From Lysobacteraceae bacterium (GTDB lineage Bacteria > Pseudomonadota > Gammaproteobacteria > DSM-19610), in NCBI GenBank assembly GCA_020201295.1, contig JAIVHA010000217.1, forward strand, positions 1 through 6,423: 6,423 nt of DNA, written 5' to 3'. Positions 1 through 5,229 of this stretch are shown here, one piece after another. Position numbers and translations under genes: made by a program. A model generated the notes under the pieces. It searched no databases. It was not told the origin of the DNA and saw nothing but the letters and a program-made list of their open reading frames with translations. Positions within the stretch are counted from its first letter, which is position 1; each line of letters begins with the position of its first letter.

Positions 1-60
1 CACATGATGAAGCCCGAAGGGATTCTATGGGCCAGAAGTGACGCGGCAATCTCCAACTGA
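1..60 (+). CDS. Possible 3' tail of an upstream gene, unidentified
   Basis: Frame 1 is open from the window edge to a TGA at 58-60, giving 19 residues that include MMKPEGILWAR. The last eight or nine residues (SDAAISN and neighbours) are encoded by the dispersed repeat that begins near position 42, so the native end of this gene may have been replaced by repeat sequence. The fragment is too short to identify. A C-terminal piece of a nucleotide-sugar enzyme would fit the locus, but that is only a guess. It could also be chance open frame in intergenic DNA. Confidence 0.28.
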   Translation, partial: HMMKPEGILWARSDAAISN

Positions 61-104
61 CTGATTTCATGGTAGGAGATTGCCGCGCTTCGCTCGCAAT
101 GACG
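42..104. repeat. Dispersed palindromic repeat upstream of the phosphomannomutase gene
   Basis: CGCGGCAATCTCC at 42-54 and its exact reverse complement GGAGATTGCCGCG at 75-87 form a 13-bp inverted repeat with a 20-nt loop. The right arm continues through CTTCGCTCGCAATGACG to 104. I recognise this right arm as the intergenic repeat (gattgccgcgcttcgctcgc...) found in many copies in proteobacterial genomes. The left arm lacks the matching extension, so this copy is probably truncated on that side. Copy number in this genome cannot be seen from one window. Confidence 0.75.
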
Positions 105-145
105 TTAAGTCAGTGCCATTCCACTATATACAATTGGGGGCACCT

Positions 146-1648
146 GTGACCGACCAGATCCAGATCGCCGATCTCATGGCGCGCAGCGGCGTGGGCTTCG
201 GCACCAGCGGCGCGCGCGGGCGGGTCGCCGACATGGGCGCACCGGTCTGTTACGCCTACACCCTGGCATTCCTGCAGCACCTGGCCGAACACCATGGCCT
301 GCAACCGGGCAGCGCCGTGGCCCTGGCCGGCGACCTGCGGGCCAGTACGTCGGCCATCATGAGCGCCTGCGCCGCCGCCGTCGTCGATGCCGGCCACCGG
401 CCGCTGAATGGCGGCTTCCTGCCCGCGCCGGCCATCGCCCTGTACGGGCTGGAGCGCGGCATCCCCTCCCTCATGGTCACCGGCAGCCACATTCCCGACG
501 ACCGCAACGGCATCAAGTTCAATACCGCCGCGGGCGAGATCCTCAAGGCCGACGAGGAAGGTATCCGCGCCCAGACGGTTGTGGTGCCCGACCGCATTGC
601 CGGCAACGCCCTGCCGCCCGTCGACCCCGCGCCGCGCGCCCGCTACCTGCAACGGTATCTCGATTTCTTCGGCGCCACGGCCCTGGCGGGGATGCGGGTC
701 GCCGTCTACGAGCATTCCGGCGTGGCCCGCGACCTGCTCGGCGAGGTGCTCGCCGGCCTCGGTGCCGAGGTCATTCGCCTCGGCCGTTCCGATATCTTCA
801 TGCCCGTGGATACCGAGGCCATCCGCCCCGAGGATGTGGAACTGGCGCGTGGCTGGGCCAGGGAACCCGGTTTCGACGCCATCGTCTCCACCGACGGCGA
901 CGCCGACCGGCCGCTGATCGGCACCGAGCACGGGGAGTGGCTGCGCGGCGATGTGGTTGGGGTACTGTGTGCCGAGGCGCTGGGCATCCAGGCGCTGGCC
1001 ACGCCGGTGAGCAGTAACAGCGTGGTGGAGGCCTGCGGTCGTTTCGCCGCCGTAACGCGCACCCGCATCGGTTCGCCCTATGTGATCGCCGGGATGCAGG
1101 CACTGCAGGCGGCGGGCCAGTCCAGCGTGGCCGGCTACGAGGCCAACGGCGGCTTCCTGCTGGCCACGCCCATCGAGCGTGACGGGCGCGTGCTCGAGCC
1201 CCTGCCCACCCGCGACGCCCTGCTGCCCATCCTGGCGCTGCTGGCACGCGCCCGCGCGGAAGGCGTGCCCTTGAGCGCCCTGCCGGCCCGACTGCCGCCG
1301 CGCTTCACCGCCAGCGATAGGCTCAAGAATTTTCCCACGGAACAATCCCGGGCCCTGCTGGCGCAATTACAAGCCGGCGGTGTGCCCGCCATGGAGGCGC
1401 TGTTCGGGGACCTGTGCGGCAAGATTGCCGATATCGACACCACCGACGGCCTGCGCCTGCGCTTCGCCAACGACGAGATCGTCCATCTGCGCCCCTCGGG
1501 CAACGCCCCGGAGTTCCGCTGCTACAACGAAGCCGCCAGCGAGACCAGAGCCGGGGAGCTGAACCGGGCCTGCCTGCAGATCCTGAAAGGGATCAGCTCG
1601 GAGGGGTCGGACCAAGGCAACAGATTGATTAGGATAGAGTTGAAGTGA
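146..1648 (+). CDS. Phosphomannomutase/phosphoglucomutase family protein (alpha-D-phosphohexomutase)
   Basis: This cytosolic enzyme should interconvert hexose 6-phosphate and hexose 1-phosphate, most likely mannose, for nucleotide-sugar supply to a polysaccharide. All four family loops are visible, numbered from the GTG at 146. They are the N-terminal FGTSGARG (residues 18-25), the phosphoserine loop TGSHIPDDRNGIKF with catalytic S114, the metal loop DGDADR (250-255), the sugar-specificity loop GYEANGG (330-336), and the phosphate-binding RPSGN (449-453). The GTG start is preferred because GGGGG lies five bases upstream at 136-140 and family homology begins just after it. The in-frame TTG at 80 would add 22 residues read from a dispersed repeat and spacer. 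The product is 500 residues, slightly long for the family (about 450-480). The final 15 or so residues, after LQILKGIS, are encoded by the left end of the transposase element, so the native stop appears lost. Family is certain; mannose versus glucose specificity is inferred. Confidence 0.93.
   Translation: MTDQIQIADLMARSGVGFGTSGARGRVADMGAPVCYAYTLAFLQHLAEHHGLQPGSAVALAGDLRASTSAIMSACAAAVVDAGHRPLNGGFLPAPAIALYGLERGIPSLMVTGSHIPDDRNGIKFNTAAGEILKADEEGIRAQTVVVPDRIAGNALPPVDPAPRARYLQRYLDFFGATALAGMRVAVYEHSGVARDLLGEVLAGLGAEVIRLGRSDIFMPVDTEAIRPEDVELARGWAREPGFDAIVSTDGDADRPLIGTEHGEWLRGDVVGVLCAEALGIQALATPVSSNSVVEACGRFAAVTRTRIGSPYVIAGMQALQAAGQSSVAGYEANGGFLLATPIERDGRVLEPLPTRDALLPILALLARARAEGVPLSALPARLPPRFTASDRLKNFPTEQSRALLAQLQAGGVPAMEALFGDLCGKIADIDTTDGLRLRFANDEIVHLRPSGNAPEFRCYNEAASETRAGELNRACLQILKGISSEGSDQGNRLIRIELK
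1603..1630 (+). repeat. Left terminal inverted repeat of the RAYT element
   Basis: This 28-bp sequence starts with GGGGTCGGACCAAGGCAAC and ends with ATTGATT. It matches the reverse complement of 2582-2609 at 26 of 28 positions, and the mismatches are at 1622 and 1623. It overlaps the coding end of the upstream phosphomannomutase frame. Confidence 0.85.
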
Positions 1649-1660
1649 AATTTCGGCTGT

Positions 1661-1685
1661 AAAATCGCCTTAGAAGCGCATTTTT
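1661..1685 (+). repeat. Left subterminal hairpin of the RAYT element
   Basis: AAAATCGC (1661-1668), a CTTAGAA loop and GCGCATTTTT (1676-1685) form an imperfect hairpin with one bulged base. Its core AAAATCGCCTTAGA matches the reverse complement of 2537-2550 at 13 of 14 bases. Both ends therefore carry the same hairpin facing inward, as expected for structures recognised by a Y1 transposase. Confidence 0.6.
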
Positions 1686-1705
1686 GAGGCCAAAAACACC
1701 GTTCT

Positions 1706-1713
1706 AAGGAGGG
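1706..1713 (+). promoter_or_regulatory. Ribosome binding site of the transposase pseudogene
   Basis: AAGGAGGG is a near-consensus Shine-Dalgarno sequence. It sits six bases before the codon at 1720, where homologous transposases begin with Met-Pro-Arg. Here that codon is ACG, so the good site now precedes a damaged start. This is what fixes the original start of the gene. Confidence 0.75.
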
Positions 1714-1719
1714 AACCCC

Positions 1720-2229
1720 ACGCCGCGCGCCAACCGCTATTTCCTGCCCGGCCATGTCTGGTACATCACCCATCGCTGTCACAAGCAGGAATTCCTGCTG
1801 AAATTCGTCCGCGACCGCCGGTTGTGGCGTCGCTGGCTGTATGAGGCACGGCTACGGTACGGCCTTTGCGTGCTCAACTACATCGTTACCTCCAACCATA
1901 TTCATCTCTTGGTGCGTGACCAGGGCAAGGGTGAAATTTCCAGCGCCATGCAGTTGATTGCCGGCCAAATCGCGCAACGGTTCAACCGGCGCAAAGGCCG
2001 CAGGGGCGCGTTCTGGGAAGACCGATATCACGCCACGGCCGTGGAGACGGGGAACACCTGGCGCGCTGCCGGGTGTATATCGACCTCAATATGGTGCGGC
2101 GAGGCGTTCGTACGACGGGTCCAGCAGGAACTCGGTGTTCGCGGTGTCGCCCGTGACCTGGAGGTTTCGGAGGAGCAAGCCTGTATTCGCGAGGTGCCGA
2201 TCGCCTACGAGGTATTATTCGGGGGATAG
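1720..2229 (+). pseudogene. REP-associated tyrosine transposase (RAYT, Y1_Tnp family), degraded
   Basis: From 1720 the frame reads PRANRYFLPGHVWYITHRCHKQEF, then LNYIVTSNHIHLLVRD. This is the typical N-terminal half of a RAYT, with the HUH metal motif HIH at codons 60-62. Three lesions are visible. First, the start codon after a strong ribosome site is ACG instead of ATG. Second, one base appears missing in the G run at 2049-2052, so the conserved stretch EHLARCRVYIDLNMVR, which carries the family's catalytic tyrosine (TAT at 2076), is now read in another frame. Third, sequence after this stretch jumps directly to the family's C-terminal segment (EAFVRRVQQELGVR, from 2101), so some 80 codons seem deleted. 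By coincidence the C-terminal segment is back in the first frame, leaving one open frame to the TAG at 2227. A functional enzyme is very unlikely. In an intact relative it would cut single-stranded hairpins to move REP-like repeats. Confidence 0.85.
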
Positions 2230-2261
2230 TGGGGACTGAAACTGCGGGAAACCAAAGTGAC

Positions 2262-2295
2262 AAAACCCCCGCCGCGTCCATGCGGCAGGGGTTTT
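2262..2295. terminator. Strong hairpin, terminator-like in both directions
   Basis: AAAACCCCCGCCGC (2262-2275) and GCGGCAGGGGTTTT (2282-2295) pair over 14 bp with one mismatch, around a 6-nt loop. A run of four T closes the right arm and four A open the left arm, so it could act as an intrinsic terminator on either strand. It lies 32 bp after the transposase stop, as expected for the end of that gene. Confidence 0.62.
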
Positions 2296-2526
2296 ACGGG
2301 TGCGGCCTGACGATTCCGTGTCAGAGACAGTACAACGCTCCCTGTCGACTGGGGAATTTACATGCCCACAGCCGAATCATGCAAGGTTTTTCAGTGAAAA
2401 GTGCCATTGATGTACTGCCGACGGGTAACAGCAATGCTTGAATTTGACTGTGAAACTGCCAGGCCGTGGGGCGGTTCCAATCCCTGTTGAGAGCTTTTGT
2501 GGGTTACAGGGCTGCTTTTGAGGGTG

Positions 2527-2550
2527 AAATGGCCCCTCTAAGGCCATTTT
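2527..2550 (+). repeat. Right subterminal hairpin of the RAYT element
   Basis: AAATGGCC (2527-2534) and GGCCATTT (2542-2549) form a perfect 8-bp stem with the loop CCTCTAA. Read on the other strand, it shares AAAAT-GCCTTAGA with the left hairpin at 1661-1674. It is followed by T residues, so a second role as a weak terminator is possible. Confidence 0.62.
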
Positions 2551-2581
2551 GATGGGGTGATTAATGAGTATATTTTTGATA

Positions 2582-2609
2582 AATCAATTGGTTGCCTTGG
2601 TCCGACCCC
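2582..2609 (-). repeat. Right terminal inverted repeat of the RAYT element
   Basis: The reverse complement of this 28-bp sequence matches the left end (1603-1630) at 26 positions, including 19 consecutive identical bases at the outer edge (2591-2609). Confidence 0.85.
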
Positions 2610-2631
2610 GACCCCGACCACCGGACCACCG
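2604..2631 (+). repeat. Short tandem repeats at the outer edge of the element
   Basis: GACCCC is repeated at 2604-2609 and 2610-2615, and GACCACCG at 2616-2623 and 2624-2631. The first unit is the last six bases of the right terminal repeat, so the array may have arisen by slippage at the insertion edge. Confidence 0.5.
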
Positions 2632-2737
2632 GCTTTACCCGCCCCTCCATTCCCCCTAATATCGAGCATCCCTGGGCCGATAGCGTCACAATCGCAGCAA
2701 GAGGACCCCGAGGTCCCTGGCCCCGCCCCGTCCCAGG

Positions 2738-4354
2738 ATGGGCAACATAACCAATAAGAGATTGAGGAATATGGAGTATTTTGTACCTCCCCATGGCGGC
2801 CGGCTGGTCAGCCGACTGGTGGACGCCGACAGCGCCGAACACCTGAAGGACGAATCCAAGGATTTTCCCTCCCTGACCCTGACCCAGCGCCAGACCTGCG
2901 ACCTGGAGCTGCTGCTGAACGGCGCCTTCTCGCCCCTGGAAAGCTTCATGGACAAGGCCGCCTACGACGGTGTGCTGGACAACATGCGCCTGCCCGACGG
3001 CACCCTCTGGCCCATGCCCATCGTGCTGGACGTGCCGGCGACATTTGCCGCCAAGTTGCAGCCCGGCCTGCGTATCGCCCTGCGCGACGCCGAGGGCTTC
3101 ATGCCCGCCGTGCTCAAGGTGTGGGACATCTGGCAGCCGGACAAGCGCCGCGAGGCCGAGGCGGTGTACGGCACCACCTCCGACCAGCACCCCGGCGTGC
3201 GTTATCTATATGAACAGGTGAAGGACACCTACATCAGCGGCACCCTGGAAGGCATCCAGCTGCCGGTCCACTTTGAATTCCAGACCCTGTGGGACACCCC
3301 CGAGGAACTGCGCGCCCTGTTCGCCAAGATGGGCTGGCGCAAGGTGGTGGCCTTCCAGACCAGCAAGCCCATGCATCGCCTGCAGCGCGACATCAGCCTG
3401 CAGGCCGCCAAGGAGGTCGGCGGCCACATCCTGCTGCATCCCACCGTGGGCATGACCAAGCCCGGTGACCTGCACTACTACGCGCGCGTGCACTGCTACC
3501 AGGCCATCCGCCGCCACTTCCCTCACAACCTGGCCGCCCTGTCGCTGCTGCCGCTCGCCATGCGCATGGCCGGCCCGCGCGAATCCCTGTGGCACGCCAT
3601 CGTGCATCAGAACTATGGCTGCTCGCACCTGATCGTCGGCCCCAAGCACGCCTACCCGCCCCCTCCCAGGATCAACGGTGAATCCCCTCTCCCCAGGGGA
3701 GAGGGCCAGGGTGAGGGGAGTGTTTTCTACCCCCCCTATGCCTCCCAGGAACTGCTGCGCCAGCACCAGGACGAACTGCACATCCAGATGATCCCCGTCG
3801 AGGCCCAGTGCTATGTTCCAAGCAAGGACCGCTTCCTGCCCGTCTCGCAAATCGAGAAGCAGCGCCTGGACTGCAGCGAGTACACCGATGCCCAGTTGAA
3901 GCAGGATCTCGCACTCGGCAACGACATCCCGGAATGGTTCAGTTACCCCGAAGTGGTGCGCGAACTGCGCAAGGTCTATCCGCCGCGCAGCCGGCAGGGC
4001 TTTACCCTGTTCTTCACCGGCTTGTCCGGGTCCGGAAAATCCACCCTCGCCAAGATCATCTACGCCAAACTGGTGGAGGCGGGCGGCCGTCCTGTGTCCT
4101 TGCTCGATGGCGACATCGTGCGCCAGAATCTGTCCAGCGAACTGGGTTTCTCGAAGGTGCACCGGGCGCGCGACCGCAAGGGACTCTATGCCAAGGCGCG
4201 GCGCGGCGAGATCCCGGAGTTCACCGGCATCAGTGACCCCTACGAAGTTCCGGAAGCACCGGAACTGCGCATCGACACCTCGCAGTACAGCGCCATGGAG
4301 GCGGTGCAGGAGCTCTATCTCTACCTTCTGCGCGAGGGGTATTTGGCGGAGTGA
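2738..4354 (+). CDS. sat-cysC: Bifunctional sulfate adenylyltransferase / adenylylsulfate kinase fusion, degenerate
   Basis: The intact fusion converts sulfate and ATP to APS (N-terminal ATP sulfurylase) and then to PAPS (C-terminal APS kinase), the donor for sulfotransferases. Family homology begins at VPPHGG (residue 16). The sulfurylase part runs to about residue 410, with conserved HPTVGMTKPGD and LLPLAMRMAGPRE (270-282). The kinase part starts near 415, with P-loop GLSGSGKST (428-436) and LDGDIVR (456-462). Several features are odd. The sulfurylase motif QTRNPxHRAH reads QTSKPMHRLQ (207-216). The GRDHAGPG loop reads GPKHAYPP (301-308) and is followed by an insertion of about 14 residues encoded by a dispersed repeat. 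In the kinase, LGFSKVHR (469-476) joins ARDRKGLYAKAR directly, missing about 60 residues that normally hold APS-binding positions. The frame stays open over 538 codons. The start is uncertain: ATG 2738 or ATG 2771, the latter closer to the start of homology. Family identity is clear; activity of either half is doubtful. Confidence 0.88.
   Translation: MGNITNKRLRNMEYFVPPHGGRLVSRLVDADSAEHLKDESKDFPSLTLTQRQTCDLELLLNGAFSPLESFMDKAAYDGVLDNMRLPDGTLWPMPIVLDVPATFAAKLQPGLRIALRDAEGFMPAVLKVWDIWQPDKRREAEAVYGTTSDQHPGVRYLYEQVKDTYISGTLEGIQLPVHFEFQTLWDTPEELRALFAKMGWRKVVAFQTSKPMHRLQRDISLQAAKEVGGHILLHPTVGMTKPGDLHYYARVHCYQAIRRHFPHNLAALSLLPLAMRMAGPRESLWHAIVHQNYGCSHLIVGPKHAYPPPPRINGESPLPRGEGQGEGSVFYPPYASQELLRQHQDELHIQMIPVEAQCYVPSKDRFLPVSQIEKQRLDCSEYTDAQLKQDLALGNDIPEWFSYPEVVRELRKVYPPRSRQGFTLFFTGLSGSGKSTLAKIIYAKLVEAGGRPVSLLDGDIVRQNLSSELGFSKVHRARDRKGLYAKARRGEIPEFTGISDPYEVPEAPELRIDTSQYSAMEAVQELYLYLLREGYLAE
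3681..3719. repeat. Dispersed CCCTCTCCCC/GGGGAGAGGG repeat inside sat-cysC
   Basis: CCCTCTCCCC (3685-3694) and GGGGAGAGGG (3696-3705) form a perfect 10-bp palindrome around one A. They are followed by CCAGGGTGAGGGG, which I recognise as the widespread bacterial intergenic repeat that encodes SPLPRGEGQGEG in one direction and LTLALSPGERG in the other. Here it is read in frame within the ATP sulfurylase domain and adds roughly 13 codons without a stop. Confidence 0.85.
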
Positions 4355-4376
4355 ATTCGATAGTTAAAAATCGCTG

Positions 4377-4441
4377 GTAGGAGCGGCCTGTGGCCGCGAA
4401 CCGTCATGGCACAGGGCTTCGCGGCCACAGGCCGCTCCTAC
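4377..4441. repeat. REPIN-like palindrome between sat-cysC and rmlA
   Basis: A 24-bp arm at 4377-4400 (starting GTAGGAGCGGCCTGTGGC) is perfectly complementary to 4418-4441, around a 17-bp middle. Each arm contains its own GCGGCC-TGT-GGCCGC hairpin. The unit is thus two REP hairpins in inverted orientation, each with the GTAG-type outer end typical of gammaproteobacterial REPs. It starts 22 bp after the sat-cysC stop and could fold in mRNA as a stabiliser or attenuator ahead of rmlA. That role is inferred. Confidence 0.88.
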
Positions 4442-4472
4442 AGGCGAAATCTTGCAATGATTGGGTGAATAC

Positions 4473-5229
4473 ATGAAAGGCATCATCCTCGCCGGCGGTT
4501 CCGGCACACGGCTGTATCCGCTCACTCACGCGGTGAGTAAGCAGCTCATGCCGGTGTACGACAAGCCGATGATCTACTACCCGCTGTCCACGCTGATGCT
4601 GGCGGGCATCCGCGAGATCCTGCTCATCTCCACCCCCGTGGACCTGCCCAGTTTCGAACGTCTGCTCGGTGACGGATCGCAGTTCGGCCTGTCCATCTCC
4701 TATGCGGAGCAGCCGCGGCCTGAAGGCCTGGCGCAGGCCTTTATCATCGGCCGGGACTTCGTCGGCCGCGACAGCAGCAGCCTGGTGCTGGGCGATAATA
4801 TCTTCTATGGCCATGGCCTGGGCACCAACCTGCGCAAGGCCGCCGTACGTAAAAAAGGTGCCACCGTGTTCGCCTACCGCGTGCGCGACCCCGAACGCTA
4901 CGGCGTGGTGGAGTTCGATGCCGATGGCCGCGCGATCAGCATCGAGGAAAAGCCGGAACAACCACGTTCGCACCATGCGGTCACCGGTCTGTATTTCTAC
5001 GACAACCAGGTGCTCGACATGCACCCATGATTCCCTGCTGCAGGCGGCCACCTTCATCGAGGCCATCGAGCAGCGCCAGGGCCTGAAGATCTCCTGCGTG
5101 GAAGAGATCGCCTACCGCATGGGCTACATCGACGCCGCCGCGCTGGAGGCGCTCGCCGCGCCGCTGATGAAGAACAACTACGGCCGCTACCTCATGCAGG
5201 TGCTCGAGGAAGACGGGCAACTGTCATGA
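4473..5229 (+). pseudogene. rmlA: Glucose-1-phosphate thymidylyltransferase (RmlA/RfbA), internal deletion with frameshift
   Basis: The first step of dTDP-L-rhamnose synthesis joins dTTP and glucose 1-phosphate. ATG 4473 begins MKGIILAGGSGTRLYPLT, with the nucleotide-binding GGSGTR and KQLMPVYDKPMIYYP, followed by LVLGDNIFYGHGL (metal Asp) and IEEKP. After DNQVLDM the frame hits TGA at 5028. The family's C-terminal segment THDSLLQAATFIEAIEQRQG resumes at 5023 in another frame and runs to a TGA at 5227-5229. Family alignment from memory suggests about 125 bp are missing at 5021-5023, including the GELEITD region and the WLDTG motif whose aspartate helps bind metal. The surviving N-terminal product would be 185 residues against about 290 normally, so activity is unlikely. 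A GTG-rich, weak ribosome site (GGTGA, 4464-4468) precedes the ATG. The downstream ATGA overlap with rmlC is intact, so the break may reduce coupled translation of rmlC. Confidence 0.88.

Larger units (their letters stand above)
1603..2609 (+). mobile_element. RAYT-type (Y1 transposase) element with terminal inverted repeats
   Basis: A block of about 1 kb is bounded by the same sequence in opposite orientations. GGGGTCGGACCAAGGCAAC at 1603-1621 is exactly the reverse complement of 2591-2609. The match continues inward to 28 bp with 26 identities. Just inside each end is a hairpin with a shared core (1661-1685 and 2527-2550). Between them is a degraded REP-associated tyrosine transposase gene and about 350 bp of non-coding tail. 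The left end lies inside the 3' end of the phosphomannomutase frame, which marks this as an insertion. No convincing target-site duplication is visible, as expected of HUH/Y1 enzymes. The boundaries are inferred from the repeats alone. It could also be a transposase gene flanked by two copies of a repeat family it mobilises. Confidence 0.72.
2230..2737. other. Gene-free stretch: non-coding tail of the element and spacer before sat-cysC
   Basis: I see no credible gene in these 508 bases. The stretch contains a strong hairpin (2262-2295), a small palindrome TTTTCAGTGAAAA (2388-2400), the subterminal hairpin (2527-2550), the right terminal repeat (2582-2609), short tandem repeats (2604-2631) and a GGACC/GGTCC mini-hairpin (2703-2716). 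The part from about 2340 to 2600 is visibly more AT-rich than the flanking genes, in keeping with its belonging to the mobile element. Two short open frames here cross these structures and look non-coding. Confidence 0.6.

Noticed and set aside
105..132. Possible promoter for phosphomannomutase (TTAAGT and TATACA)
   Set aside because: Both boxes are weak, and the implied transcript start would fall about seven bases before the GTG, inside the ribosome site.
80..145. TTG-initiated 22-codon extension of the phosphomannomutase gene
   Set aside because: These codons lie in the dispersed repeat and spacer, no ribosome site fits the TTG, and family homology begins after GTG 146.
110..1366. 418-codon open frame on the minus strand opposite phosphomannomutase
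   Set aside because: It is a product of high GC third positions in the sense gene. Its protein is Gly/Ala/His/Gln-rich with no recognisable motif, while the sense frame has all family signatures.
2229..2441. 70-codon open frame after the transposase
   Set aside because: It overlaps the transposase stop, reads straight through the strong hairpin at 2262-2295, and has no ribosome site or recognisable sequence.
2549..2574. Possible outward promoter at the right end of the element (TTGATG and TATATT)
   Set aside because: The spacing is only 14 bp and the -35 match is poor, so I do not support it as a promoter for sat-cysC.
2557..2757. 66-codon Pro/Thr-rich open frame before sat-cysC
   Set aside because: It spans the terminal repeat and the GACCCC tandem repeats, which account for its low-complexity PTPTPTTGPP sequence.
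3206..4162. 318-codon open frame on the minus strand opposite sat-cysC
   Set aside because: It is antisense shadow of a clearly recognisable enzyme. Its LTLALSPGERG peptide comes from the dispersed repeat and is not evidence of a gene.
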